A program made the translations under genes and the position numbers. A DNA stretch of 64,000 bases, from the NCBI RefSeq assembly GCF_022664455.2, contig NZ_JAKRKC020000001.1, positions 6,143,001-6,207,000 on the forward strand, given 5' to 3'. The notes beneath the pieces were generated by a model that was given only the letters and a program-made list of their open reading frames with translations, was not told where the DNA came from and did no database searches. This document shows positions 40,708 to 49,691 of this stretch, piece by piece; position 1 is the first letter of the stretch; each line of letters opens with the position of its first letter. The DNA is from Actinomadura luzonensis (GTDB taxonomy: Bacteria > Actinomycetota > Actinomycetes > Streptosporangiales > Streptosporangiaceae).

Positions 40708-42338
40708 GCGTGGGCCTCGTTCCTGATCGCGCGGAGGGTGTGCAGCATGCGGCCGTCGCCGAAGAAGTCGTGCAGCCTGCGGTACTCGGCGTAGAGCCGG
40801 TCGTAGGCGTCGGCGCGCTCCGGGTCCGGCGTGTACGCCGCCTCGGTGCGCTTGCCCATCGCCGCCGCGGCCTGCTCGATGCCGTCGTAGGCGCCGGCGG
40901 CGACCGCCGCGTGGATGGCCGAGCCGAGCGCGGGCCCCTGGTCGGAGCCGATGACCGACAGCGGGCGGCGCAGCACGTCGGCGTAGATCTGCATGAGGAA
41001 GGGGTTCTTGAGCAGCCCGCCGGCCACGATGAACTCCTCGACCGGCACGCCGGCCTGCTCGAACGTCTCGACGATCATGCGGGCGCCGTACGCGGTGGAC
41101 TCGATGAGCGCGCGGTAGACGTCCTCGGGCCTGGTGGCCAGGGTCTGGCCGACGATCACCCCGGAGAGGTTGTGGTCCACCAGCACCGAGCGGTTGCCGC
41201 CGAACCAGTCGAGCGCGACCAGGCCGTGCTGGCCGACGGCCTGCTTCTCGGCCAGGGCGGTCAGCTCCTCGTGGCCGCGGCCGCAGGACTCGACGTACCA
41301 GGCGAAGATGTCGCCGACCGCCGACTGCCCCGCCTCGTAGCCCCACAGGCCGGGGACGATGCCGTCGCGGACGACGCCGCACATGCCGGGCACCTCGGCG
41401 AGCCGGTCGCTGGGCATGATGTGGCAGGTGGAGGTGCCCATGATGGCGACCATCTGGCCGGGCCGGACGGCGTCCGCGGCGGCGGCGGTGACGTGCGCGT
41501 CCACGTTGCCGACGGCGACCGCGATGCCCTCGGGCAGGCCGGTCCACTTGGCGGCCTCGGCGCTCAGCCGGCCGGCCAGGCCGCCGAGCGGGGCCAGCGT
41601 GACACCGCCGGTGTCGTCGCCGACCCGCCCGGTGGCGAGCTTGTCGACGAAGTCGGCGAAGCCGGGGTTGAGCTCGGCGAGGAACTCCTTCGACGGGTAG
41701 GAGCCGTCCTGGAAGACGCCCTTGTAGCCGACGGTGCAGATGTTGCGGCTCTCGACGCCGGTGAGCCGCCAGATGATCCAGTCGGCGGCCTCGATCCAGC
41801 GCTCGGCGCGCGCGTAGACGTCGGGGGCCTCCTCCAGCACCTGGAGGGCCTTGGCGAACTCCCACTCGGAGGAGATCTTGCCGCCGTAGCGGGGCAGCCA
41901 GCTCTCGCCGCGGCGGGCGGCCAGCTCGTTGATGCGGTCGGCGTGCGGCTGGGCGGCGTGGTGCTTCCACAGCTTGGGCCAGGCGTGCGGCAGCTCGGGC
42001 GTCTCGTCCGACAGGGGCGTGCCGTCGGCGGTGGTCGGCATGACGGTGCAGGCGGTGAAGTCGGTGCCGATGCCGACGACCTGCTCGGCCGGGACGCCGG
42101 CGGCGGCGAGCGCGGCGGGCACGGCCCTCTTCAGCACCTCCAGCCAGTCCTGCGGCGACTGCAGCGCCCAGTCCGGGCCGAGCCGCACGCCGGAGCCGGG
42201 CAGCTCGTGCTCGATGACGCGGTGGGCGTACTCGTGGACGGCGCTGCCCAGCTCGGCGCCGTCGCTGACGCGGACGACGACCGCGCGGCCGGACAGCGTG
42301 CCGAAGTCGACGCCGACCACGTAATTGTTAGCGTTCAC
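40704..42338 (-). CDS. araB: Ribulokinase
   Basis: 544 residues from GTG 42338 (VNANNYVVGVDFGTLSGRAV), with GGAGAG upstream; longer in-frame starts would add an unrelated Pro-rich segment. FGGY-kinase motifs are the N-terminal ATP-binding GVDFGTLSGR, the AVGNVDAHVTAAAADAV/MVAIMGTSTCHIM region and VEEFIVAGGLLKNPFLMQIYADVL. It phosphorylates L-ribulose to L-ribulose 5-phosphate. The 14-bp LacI-type operator (42326-42339) includes its start codon, so it lies directly under the neighbouring LacI repressor. First gene of araBDA. Confidence 0.95.
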   Translation of the reverse strand: MNANNYVVGVDFGTLSGRAVVVRVSDGAELGSAVHEYAHRVIEHELPGSGVRLGPDWALQSPQDWLEVLKRAVPAALAAAGVPAEQVVGIGTDFTACTVMPTTADGTPLSDETPELPHAWPKLWKHHAAQPHADRINELAARRGESWLPRYGGKISSEWEFAKALQVLEEAPDVYARAERWIEAADWIIWRLTGVESRNICTVGYKGVFQDGSYPSKEFLAELNPGFADFVDKLATGRVGDDTGGVTLAPLGGLAGRLSAEAAKWTGLPEGIAVAVGNVDAHVTAAAADAVRPGQMVAIMGTSTCHIMPSDRLAEVPGMCGVVRDGIVPGLWGYEAGQSAVGDIFAWYVESCGRGHEELTALAEKQAVGQHGLVALDWFGGNRSVLVDHNLSGVIVGQTLATRPEDVYRALIESTAYGARMIVETFEQAGVPVEEFIVAGGLLKNPFLMQIYADVLRRPLSVIGSDQGPALGSAIHAAVAAGAYDGIEQAAAAMGKRTEAAYTPDPERADAYDRLYAEYRRLHDFFGDGRMLHTLRAIRNEAHA

Positions 42339-42339
42339 A
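42326..42339. promoter_or_regulatory. LacI-type operator O1 over the araB start codon
   Basis: TGTTAGCGTTCACA matches the palindrome consensus TGTTAGCGCTAACA seen at five other sites in the region. On the coding strand it reads TGTGAACGCTAACA and contains the araB GTG. It also lies directly downstream of the lacI gene (stop at 42373), so it separates regulator and target. A repressor bound here would block elongation or ribosome access as well as initiation. Confidence 0.75.
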
Positions 42340-42372
42340 TTGCTCTCCAGGGGAATTCCGGGGGCATGCCCA

Positions 42373-43479
42373 TCATCTACCGGCGGGGCGTCCAGGGAAG
42401 GGGGCAGGGGCGGGGACACGGGCAGAGACGCGGGCAGAGTCACGGGCCGAGTCACGGGCAGGGTCGCGCGCGGGCGCGCTGCTGGACCGCACCACGAAGC
42501 CCGGCGGCACGACCAGGCGCTGGTACCCGCCGCGTCCCGAGTCGATCTGCCGCAGCAGCACCTCGATGCAGTGCCGCCCCACCGCGTCGAAGTCCTGCCG
42601 GACCGTCGTGAGGGGCGGCGAGAAGAACTCCGACTCGGGGATGTCGTCGAAGCCCACCACGCTGATCTGCTCCGGCACCCGCACGCCCGCCTCGCTGAGC
42701 GCCCGCAGCACGCCGAGCGCCATCTGGTCGTTGGCCGCGAAGACGGCGGTGACGCCCTCCATCGCGGCCAGGCTCCGGCCCGCCTCGTAGCCGGCCCGCG
42801 GGCTCCAGTCGCCGGCCAGCGGCTCGGGCACGGGCCGGCCCGCCTCCTCCAGCGCGGCGCGCCAGCCCTCGATCCGGCCCTCGGTCTCCATCCAGTCGGA
42901 CGGCCCGGCCACGTGCCAGACCGTCTCGTGCCCCAGCTCCAGCAGGTGGCGCGTGGCGAGCCGGGCGCCCACGGCCTGGTCGATGCAGACCACCGAGACG
43001 CCGGGCCGGTGGTAGGTGCCCTCGACGGCGACCGCCGGCATGCCTGCCGGCAGGCTCTCCAGGGCGCGGGCGGCCGAGCGCTGCGGCGCGACCACCACGA
43101 CCCCGTCCACGCCCTGCTCGGTCAGGTAGTCGATGGCGTCGCGCACGCTGTCGGCGTCGATCGACTTGAGGCTGACGATGCTGACGAAGTAGCCCGCCGT
43201 CCTGGCCGCCTGCTCGATGCCGTACACCGTGCTGGCCGGCCCGTACAGGGTGGTGTCGAAGCTCACCACGCCGAGGGTGCGCGACCGCTTGGTGACCAGG
43301 GCGCGGGCGACCAGGTTGCGCCGGTAGCCCAGCCGGGTGATCGCCGCCTCCACCCGGGCCCGGGTGTCGGCCCGGACGTTCGGATGGTCGTTGAGCACCC
43401 GGGAGACCGTCTGGTGCGACACGCCCGCCTCCTTGGCCACGTCGGCCATGACCGGAAGGCGGCGCTTCGGCGTCGTCAC
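42373..43479 (-). CDS. LacI family repressor, probable regulator of araBDA
   Basis: 368 residues. MADVAKEAGVSHQTVSRVLN is the LacI HTH with hinge helix NLVARALV, then a periplasmic-binding-protein-like effector domain ending in SVVGFDDIPESEFFSPPLTTV. The C-terminus carries a low-complexity tail (ARDPARDSARDSARVSARVP) from a GC-rich tandem repeat, unlike its paralogue at 52380-53405. The two proteins share long identical blocks such as VTKRSRTLGVVSFDTTLYGP. It is upstream of araB and probably binds the operators described here, with L-arabinose or a relative as likely inducer. Confidence 0.92.
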   Translation of the reverse strand: MTTPKRRLPVMADVAKEAGVSHQTVSRVLNDHPNVRADTRARVEAAITRLGYRRNLVARALVTKRSRTLGVVSFDTTLYGPASTVYGIEQAARTAGYFVSIVSLKSIDADSVRDAIDYLTEQGVDGVVVVAPQRSAARALESLPAGMPAVAVEGTYHRPGVSVVCIDQAVGARLATRHLLELGHETVWHVAGPSDWMETEGRIEGWRAALEEAGRPVPEPLAGDWSPRAGYEAGRSLAAMEGVTAVFAANDQMALGVLRALSEAGVRVPEQISVVGFDDIPESEFFSPPLTTVRQDFDAVGRHCIEVLLRQIDSGRGGYQRLVVPPGFVVRSSSAPARDPARDSARDSARVSARVPAPAPFPGRPAGR

Positions 43480-43516
43480 AGGCGTCTCTCCTCTCGCTGG
43501 GCTCCGATGATGATAT

Positions 43517-44779
43517 TCAGCGGGTGGCGCCGGCCCGTCGCTTGGTCCAGACGTCGAACGCGACCGCGGCGAGGAGCACCGCGCCCTTGACGAGCATGAC
43601 CCGCTCGCTGGGCGAGCCGATCAGGGACATGCCGTTGTTGATGACCGCCATGATCAGGCCACCGGTGATGGCGCCCGCCACCTTGCCGACGCCGCCCTGG
43701 ACGGCCGCGCCGCCGATGAAGGCCGCCGCGATGGCGTCCAGCTCGAAGCTGTTGCCCGCGGTGGGGCCGGCCTGGTTGAGCCGGCCGGCGAAGATGATGC
43801 CGGCGATCGCCGACAGCACGCCCATGTTGACGAAGATCCAGAAGACGACCGACTTGACCTTGACGCCCGACATGATGGCCGCCTGGAGGTTGCCGCCGAT
43901 GGCGTAGATCTGCCGGCCGAAGACCGTGCGGCCGGCCAGCATCGAGTAGCCGAGCACCAGCACCGCGAGCAGCACGAGCACCCACGGCAGGTTCTTGAAC
44001 CGGGCGAGCTGCACCACCAGGAAGAGGATCAGCGCCGCGCCGGCCGCCATCTTGAGCACGAACAGGCCCATCGGCTCGACGGCCTGGCCGTAGCCCTTGC
44101 GCGCGTTCCTGGTGCGCCACTGCGCGGTCACCATGCCGGCGATCGCGACCAGGCCGATGAGCAGGCTGAACAGGTCGGCGCCGCCGAGCGGGCCGAGGCC
44201 GACGTTGCCGAGGTAGCCGTCGGTGAAGCCGTTGGCCAGGGTGCGGACCTGGTCGGGGAACGGGCCGATGCCCTGGTTGCCGAGCACGGTCAGGGTCAGC
44301 GCCCGGAACAGCAGCATGCCGGCCAGCGTCACGATGAACGCCGGGATCCCGAAGTAGGCGATCCAGTACCCCTGCCAGGCGCCGATGAGCGCGCCCGCGA
44401 TCAGCGTGATCAGCAGGGCCAGCGGCCACGGCACGCCCATGTTGACCATGAGCACGGCGGCGAGCGCTCCCGTCACCGCCACCACCGAGCCGACCGACAG
44501 GTCGATGTGCCCGGCGATGATGATGAGGATCATCCCGATCGCGAGGATCAGGACGTAGGAGTTCTGGACGATGATGTTCGAGATGTTCTGCGGCTGCAGC
44601 AGCGCGCCGTCGGTGAGCACCGAGAACAGCACGATGATCAGCGCGAAGGCGATGTAGATGCCGCTGGAGCGCAGGTTGAGCGACAGGCCGCCGAGCGACA
44701 CCCTGCCCGGCTGCCGTGGCGCCTCCCCGTCGCCGCCCTTGGCGCCGACCTCCACGTCGGCAGGCGTGATGCTGCTCAT
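43517..44779 (-). CDS. mmsB: Multiple-monosaccharide ABC transporter permease (MmsB/GguB-like)
   Basis: 420 residues from ATG 44779, overlapping the mmsA stop (ATGA). About 10 hydrophobic segments include the family motif IIAGHIDLSVGSVVAVTGALAA, LAGMLLFRALTLTVLGNQG, and SFELDAIAAAFIGGAAVQGG. Its length exceeds the 330-residue RbsC type and fits MmsB/XylH, which has extra helices. With mmsA and chvE it should import pentoses and hexoses; co-location with araBDA suggests L-arabinose. Confidence 0.92.
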   Translation of the reverse strand: MSSITPADVEVGAKGGDGEAPRQPGRVSLGGLSLNLRSSGIYIAFALIIVLFSVLTDGALLQPQNISNIIVQNSYVLILAIGMILIIIAGHIDLSVGSVVAVTGALAAVLMVNMGVPWPLALLITLIAGALIGAWQGYWIAYFGIPAFIVTLAGMLLFRALTLTVLGNQGIGPFPDQVRTLANGFTDGYLGNVGLGPLGGADLFSLLIGLVAIAGMVTAQWRTRNARKGYGQAVEPMGLFVLKMAAGAALILFLVVQLARFKNLPWVLVLLAVLVLGYSMLAGRTVFGRQIYAIGGNLQAAIMSGVKVKSVVFWIFVNMGVLSAIAGIIFAGRLNQAGPTAGNSFELDAIAAAFIGGAAVQGGVGKVAGAITGGLIMAVINNGMSLIGSPSERVMLVKGAVLLAAVAFDVWTKRRAGATR

Positions 44780-46314
44780 GAGAGCTTCTCCTGTCCCTTG
44801 GTCATGAGGTACATGAGCCGTTCCTGGGTGGCGTCCTCGCGCGCCACCTCGCCGGTGATGCGACCCTCGGAAAGCGTGTAGATGCGGTCGCACAGGCCCA
44901 GCAGCTCAGGCAACTCACTGGAGATCACCAGCACGGCCTTGCCCTGGTCGGCGAGGCTGTTGATGATCGTGTAGATCTCGTACTTGGCGCCGACGTCGAT
45001 GCCGCGGGTGGGCTCGTCGAGGATGAGCACGTCCGGCTCGGTGAGGATCCACTTCGACAGCACGACCTTCTGCTGGTTCCCGCCGCTCAGCTTCCCGACG
45101 ATGCTGTTGACGGTGGGCGCCTTGATGTTCATGCTCTTGTGGAAGCCCTCGGCGACCTTGTACTCCTCGTTCTCGTTCACCCAGCCGCGCCTGGCCAGGC
45201 CCTTGAGCCCGGCCGCGCTGATGTTGCGCTTGATGTCCTCGATGAGGTTGAGGCCGTACCGCTTGCGGTCCTCGGTGGCGTAGGCGATGCCGTGCCTGAT
45301 CGCGTCCTGCACGTTGCGGATCTCGATCGGCTTGCCGTCCTTGAAGACCTTGCCGGAGATGTGCACGCCGTACGTGCGCCCGAACACGCTCATCGCGAGC
45401 TCGGTGCGGCCCGCGCCCATGAGGCCGGCCAGGCCGACGATCTCGCCGCGGCGCAGGGTGAGCGCGGCGCCGTCGACGACCTTGCGGCCGGGCTGGCTCG
45501 GGCTGTAGACCGTCCAGTCCTCGATGCGCAGCACCTCCTCGCCGATCGTCGGCTCGTGCGGCGGGAAGCGGTTGTCCAGCGCGCGGCCGACCATGCCGGA
45601 GATGATGCGGTCCTCGGTCACGTGGTCGTTCGCCATGTCGAGGGTCTCGATCGTGCGCCCGTCGCGGATGATCGTGACGGAGTCGGCGATCGCGGTGACC
45701 TCGTTGAGCTTGTGGGAGATGATCACGCAGGTGATGCCCTCGTCCCGCAGGCCGCGCAGCAGGTCCAGCAGGTGGGCCGAGTCGTCGTCGTTGAGCGCCG
45801 CGGTCGGCTCGTCGAGAATGAGGAGCTTGACCTCCTTCGACAGCGCCTTGGCGATCTCCACGAGCTGCTGCTTGCCCACGCCGATGTCGGCGATCGGAGT
45901 GGTCGGGTTCTCCCGCAGGCCGACGCGCTTCATCAGCTCGGCGGCCTCGTAGTTGGTGCGGTTCCAGTCGATGACGCCGCGCTTGGCCCGTTCGTTGCCG
46001 AGGAAGATGTTCTCCGCGATCGACAGCTGCGGGGAGAGCGCCAGCTCCTGGTGGATGATGACGATGCCGGCGTGCTCGCTGTCGCGGATACCGCCGAACT
46101 CGACCCGCTTGCCCTCGAAGACGATCTCGCCTTCGTAAGTGCCGTGGGGGTAGACCCCGGACAGCACCTTCATCAGCGTCGACTTGCCGGCGCCGTTCTC
46201 GCCGCAGATGGCGTGGATCTCGCCCCGCCGGACGGACAGGTTGACGTCCTGCAGCGCCTTGACGCCGGGGAACGTCTTGGTGATCCCGATCATCCGCAAG
46301 ATGTGCTCGGTCAT
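44776..46314 (-). CDS. mmsA: Multiple-monosaccharide ABC transporter ATP-binding protein (MmsA/GguA-like)
   Basis: 512 residues with two ABC modules. The first has GENGAGKSTLMKVLSG and the signature IGVGKQQLVEIAKAL with Walker B LLILDEPTAALN. The second has the degenerate P-loop GLMGAGRTELAMSVFG, the signature KLSGGNQQKVVLSKWI and VLILDEPTRGIDVGAK. This double-domain layout is standard for sugar importers of the Rbs/Mms/Ytf class. It sits between chvE and mmsB, with an intercistronic hairpin before it. Confidence 0.94.
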   Translation of the reverse strand: MTEHILRMIGITKTFPGVKALQDVNLSVRRGEIHAICGENGAGKSTLMKVLSGVYPHGTYEGEIVFEGKRVEFGGIRDSEHAGIVIIHQELALSPQLSIAENIFLGNERAKRGVIDWNRTNYEAAELMKRVGLRENPTTPIADIGVGKQQLVEIAKALSKEVKLLILDEPTAALNDDDSAHLLDLLRGLRDEGITCVIISHKLNEVTAIADSVTIIRDGRTIETLDMANDHVTEDRIISGMVGRALDNRFPPHEPTIGEEVLRIEDWTVYSPSQPGRKVVDGAALTLRRGEIVGLAGLMGAGRTELAMSVFGRTYGVHISGKVFKDGKPIEIRNVQDAIRHGIAYATEDRKRYGLNLIEDIKRNISAAGLKGLARRGWVNENEEYKVAEGFHKSMNIKAPTVNSIVGKLSGGNQQKVVLSKWILTEPDVLILDEPTRGIDVGAKYEIYTIINSLADQGKAVLVISSELPELLGLCDRIYTLSEGRITGEVAREDATQERLMYLMTKGQEKLS

Positions 46315-46338
46315 ATGCCCCTCGCTCAGCTCAGGGAA

Positions 46339-46369
46339 GCCCCCGGGGACCGCGCGGGTCCCCGGGGGC
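46339..46369 (-). terminator. Intercistronic hairpin between chvE and mmsA
   Basis: GCCCCCGGGGACC (46339-46351) and GGTCCCCGGGGGC (46357-46369) form a 13-bp stem with a 5-nt loop in the 62-bp gap between chvE and mmsA. It probably attenuates transcription or stabilises the upstream mRNA, so that the binding protein is made in excess. Confidence 0.6.
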
Positions 46370-46376
46370 GAAGCCC

Positions 46377-47492
46377 TTACTTGAGCTGGTCCTCGGTGTA
46401 GTAGTTGCCGCCGATGATGATCTCCTTGTAGTTCGACTTGTCGACGATCACCGGGTCGAGCAGGTACGACGGGACGACCTTGTTGCCGTTGTCGTAGTCC
46501 TTGGTGTTGTTGACCTCCGGCTGGCCGCCCTTCAGCACGGCGTCGGCCATCTTCACCGTCTGGTCGGCGAGCTTGCGGGTGTCCTTGAAGATCGTGGAGT
46601 ACTGCTCACCGGCGATGATCGACTTGACCGAGGCGAGCTCGGCGTCCTGGCCGGTCACGATCGGGTAGGGCTGGCCGCTGGTGCCGTAGCCGGAGCTCTT
46701 CAGCGCCGACAGGATGCCGATGGACAGGCCGTCGTACGGGGAGAGCACGCCGTCGACCTTGGCGCTGCCGTAGGTGCTGGTGAGGATGTCCTCCATGCGC
46801 TTCTGGGCCGTCGCGGGGTCCCAGCGCAGGATGGCGGCCTGCTTGAAGTCGGTCTGCTTGCTCTTGACGACGATGGTGCCGTCGTCGATCTTCGGCTTCA
46901 GCACCGACATGGCGCCGTTCCAGAAGAACGTGGCGTTGTTGTCGTCGGGCGAGCCGCCGAACAGCTCGACGTTGAACGGGCCCTTCTTGCCGTCCTCGAC
47001 GCCGAGGCCCTTGAGCAGCGAGGTGGCCTGCTGGACGCCGACCTTGAAGTTGTCGAAGGTGGCGTAGTAGTCCACGTTCGGGCTGTTGCGGATCAGCCGG
47101 TCGTAGGCGATGACCGGGATCTTGTTGTCGGCGGCCTGCTGGAGCTGCGAGGTGATCGCGGTGCCGTCGATCGAGGCGATGATCAGGAGCTTGGCGCCCT
47201 TGGTGATCTGGTTCTCGATCTGGTTGGCCTGGGTGGGGATGTCGTTCTCCGCGTACTGGAGGTCGACCTTGTAACCCAGCTTCTCCAGAGCCGACTTGAC
47301 GTTGTCGCCGTCGTGGATCCAGCGCTCCGACGACTTGGTCGGCATCGTCACGCCGATCAGCGCGCCGGCGTTGCCGGCGGCGGAGGACGCGGAGGCTTCG
47401 GTGTCGACCGTCTTCTGACTGGAGCCGCAGGCCGTCATGGTCGCGGCGAGCGCGATGGCCGAGACCACGCCACCGATTCGTCCCAACCTCAT
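46377..47492 (-). CDS. chvE: Monosaccharide ABC transporter substrate-binding lipoprotein (ChvE-like)
   Basis: 371 residues. A signal peptide ends at the lipobox LAATMTACG, followed by a Ser/Ala tether. GVTMPTKSSERWIHDGDNVK, KLLIIASIDGTAI, NKIPVIAYDRLIRN, NVELFGGSPDDNNATFFW and DGVLSPYDGLSIGILSALK are typical of ChvE, the binding protein of the MmsAB transporter. ChvE proteins bind aldopentoses and aldohexoses. A promoter with an exact -35 TTGACA and an overlapping LacI-type operator lies upstream. Confidence 0.93.
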   Translation of the reverse strand: MRLGRIGGVVSAIALAATMTACGSSQKTVDTEASASSAAGNAGALIGVTMPTKSSERWIHDGDNVKSALEKLGYKVDLQYAENDIPTQANQIENQITKGAKLLIIASIDGTAITSQLQQAADNKIPVIAYDRLIRNSPNVDYYATFDNFKVGVQQATSLLKGLGVEDGKKGPFNVELFGGSPDDNNATFFWNGAMSVLKPKIDDGTIVVKSKQTDFKQAAILRWDPATAQKRMEDILTSTYGSAKVDGVLSPYDGLSIGILSALKSSGYGTSGQPYPIVTGQDAELASVKSIIAGEQYSTIFKDTRKLADQTVKMADAVLKGGQPEVNNTKDYDNGNKVVPSYLLDPVIVDKSNYKEIIIGGNYYTEDQLK

Positions 47493-47609
47493 GTCATCTC
47501 CTTGCGATGGGGGTCGCGGCAGCGCTGGACGCGGCGGCTGCCGATGTAGCGACAGATTCGATCACTGAACGTGACGAATCAGAACAAAGTTCGCGTTCGT
47601 ATCCGCCGA

Positions 47610-47637
47610 TTGTTATCGCTAACAAAGACTATGTCAA
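47610..47637 (-). promoter_or_regulatory. chvE promoter with LacI-type operator O2
   Basis: On the minus strand TTGACA (47637-47632) is followed after 16 bp by TAACAA (47615-47610), a plausible -35/-10 pair. The 14-bp operator TGTTATCGCTAACA (47611-47624) covers the spacer and the -10. This leaves a leader of about 110 nt before chvE. It explains repression by the same LacI proteins as araB. Confidence 0.7.
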
Positions 47638-47697
47638 CGGCGGGGGATAACCTGTCGGAAACTTTCAGGTAACTTTCATCCAGGGTATCTCCCCTAG

Positions 47698-48681
47698 TCA
47701 GCGCCTCGAACGGGCCGAGAACAGGCGCTGCAGGAGGATGAAGACGAAGAGCAACAGTCCAATAAAGATCTTGGTCCACCAGGAGCTGAGCGTCCCCTCG
47801 AAGCTGATGACCGTCTGGATCAGGCCGAGCACCAGAACCCCGAGGACGGTGCCGAGCAGGAAGCCGGTGCCGCCGGTGAGCAGCGTGCCGCCGATCACCA
47901 CCGCCGCGATCGCGTCCAGCTCCATGCCCACGGCGTGCAGCCCGTAGCCGGAGAGCATGTAGAACGACAGCAGCACGCCGCCGAGCGCCGAGCAGAAGCC
48001 GCTCACCGTGTAGACGGTGATCTTCGTCCGGGCCACGGGCAGCCCCATCAGCAGCGCCGACTGCTCGCTGCCGCCGGTCGCGTACACCGACCGGCCGAAG
48101 CGGGTGTAGTGCAGCACGTACGCCGCCACCGCCACGACCACCACGGCGATGATCACGCTCGGCGAGATCCACAGATCCGCGAACAGGTCGATCCTGGTCT
48201 GCGCGAAGGCCACGAACGTCGGGTCGTCGATCGGGATCGAGTCGGTCCCGATCGTGTAGCACAGCCCGCGCGCCAGGAACATGCCCGCCAGCGTCACGAT
48301 GAACGGCTGGATGTCGAAGGCCTGGATGATCCAGCCCATCACCAGCCCGAGCCCCGACCCGATGAGCAGCACCAGCGGCACCACCACGTACGGCGGCCAC
48401 CCCGGCCCCTCCATCAGGCTCGCCGCGATCATCGTCGACAGCGCCACCACCGACCCCACCGACAGGTCGATGCCCCCGGTCAGGATCACGAACGTCATCC
48501 CCACGGCCACGACCAGCAGGAACGCGTTGTCGATGAACACGTTGAGAATGATCTGCCCGCTCGCGAAGCCCTCGTAGCGGAACCCGCCCGCCACGAACAT
48601 CGCCACGAACAGGACCCCCGTCACCAGGACAGGCAGGTACTTGGCCGGCACGGAGGCCCGGCCGACGGTCAGCGCCGTCAC
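47698..48681 (-). CDS. yjfF: Sugar ABC transporter permease (YjfF-like)
   Basis: 327 residues from GTG 48681, overlapping the stop of the upstream permease gene (GTGA). VILTGGIDLSVGSVVALSTM, FDIQPFIVTLAGMFLARGL and GMELDAIAAVVIGGTLLTGGTG are the family permease motifs. Position as last gene after ytfT identifies it with YjfF, the second permease of the galactofuranose-type transporter YtfQRT-YjfF. No hairpin is obvious after it; the chvE promoter region follows. Confidence 0.9.
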   Translation of the reverse strand: MTALTVGRASVPAKYLPVLVTGVLFVAMFVAGGFRYEGFASGQIILNVFIDNAFLLVVAVGMTFVILTGGIDLSVGSVVALSTMIAASLMEGPGWPPYVVVPLVLLIGSGLGLVMGWIIQAFDIQPFIVTLAGMFLARGLCYTIGTDSIPIDDPTFVAFAQTRIDLFADLWISPSVIIAVVVVAVAAYVLHYTRFGRSVYATGGSEQSALLMGLPVARTKITVYTVSGFCSALGGVLLSFYMLSGYGLHAVGMELDAIAAVVIGGTLLTGGTGFLLGTVLGVLVLGLIQTVISFEGTLSSWWTKIFIGLLLFVFILLQRLFSARSRR

Positions 48682-49691
48682 GCTGTCACCCGCACTTTCT
48701 CCTCCGGAGCAGGGCTCGGAGGCGTGGTCCGGCCACGGCGGCGGAACGCCTTGGCCCGGAAGGACGGCGACTGGATGAGGCAGACCGCCGTCACGACCAG
48801 CGCCTTGAACAGCAGCGTCGTCTCCGGCGGCACGCCGATCGAGTAGATCGTGGTGGTCAGCGTCTGGATGATCAGCGCGCCGAGCACCGTGCCCGACAGC
48901 GAGAACCGGCCCCCGGCCAGCGAGGTGCCGCCGATCACCACGGCCAGGATGGCGTCCAGCTCGATCCACAGGCCGGCGTTGTTGCCGTCGGCGCTGGAGA
49001 CGTTCGAGCTGATCATCAGCCCGGCCACGCCCGCGCACAGGGCGGCGAAGGCGTAGACCATGATGACGATCCCGCGCGACCGGATGCCGGCCAGCCGGCT
49101 CGCCTCGGCGTTGCCGCCCACCGACTCGATGAGCATGCCGAGCGCCAGCCGCCGGGTCAGGAACGCGGTGATCGCCAGCACCGCGAGCACCACGAGGATG
49201 CCGAACGGCACCGTCAGCCAGTAGCCGCCGCCGATCACCTTGTACGCCGGGCTGTTGACCGTGATGATCTGCCCGTCGGTGATGAGCTGCGCCAGACCGC
49301 GCCCGGCCACCATGAGGATGAGCGTGGCGATGATCGGCTGGATGCCGACGGCGGCCACCAGGAACCCGTTCCAGGCCCCCAGCACCAGGCACAGCCCCAG
49401 CGCCGCCGCCACGGCGGTGAACAGCCCGGCGTCCTCGCTGATCTGCAGGCAGGCGAGCGCGCCCGAGATCGCCACCACCGAGCCGACCGACAGGTCGATG
49501 CCGCCGGTGGCGATGACCAGGGTCATGCCGATCGAGACCAGGATGAGCGGCGCGCCGAAGCGCAGGATGTCGATCAGGCTGCCGTACAGGTGACCGTCCC
49601 TGACCTGGACGGAGAAGAAGCTCGGGGTGAAGAACAGGTTGAGTGCCAGCAGCAGCACGAGGACCACCACCGGCCACAGCAGGCGTCTCAT
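48678..49691 (-). CDS. ytfT: Sugar ABC transporter permease (YtfT-like)
   Basis: 337 residues from ATG 49691, overlapping the ytfR stop (ATGA). LVIATGGIDLSVGSVVAISGALACL, VGIQPIIATLILMVAGRGLAQLI and LWIELDAILAVVIGGTSLAGG mark the RbsC/YtfT type membrane component with about eight to ten helices. It pairs with YjfF to form the membrane channel of a furanose-sugar importer. Confidence 0.9.
   Translation of the reverse strand: MRRLLWPVVVLVLLLALNLFFTPSFFSVQVRDGHLYGSLIDILRFGAPLILVSIGMTLVIATGGIDLSVGSVVAISGALACLQISEDAGLFTAVAAALGLCLVLGAWNGFLVAAVGIQPIIATLILMVAGRGLAQLITDGQIITVNSPAYKVIGGGYWLTVPFGILVVLAVLAITAFLTRRLALGMLIESVGGNAEASRLAGIRSRGIVIMVYAFAALCAGVAGLMISSNVSSADGNNAGLWIELDAILAVVIGGTSLAGGRFSLSGTVLGALIIQTLTTTIYSIGVPPETTLLFKALVVTAVCLIQSPSFRAKAFRRRGRTTPPSPAPEEKVRVTA

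Noticed and set aside
42400..42480. Tandem GGGCAGAGTCAC-like repeats as a regulatory repeat
   Set aside because: They lie inside the LacI gene and encode its Arg-Asp-Ser-Ala-rich C-terminal tail, so a coding-repeat expansion is sufficient explanation.
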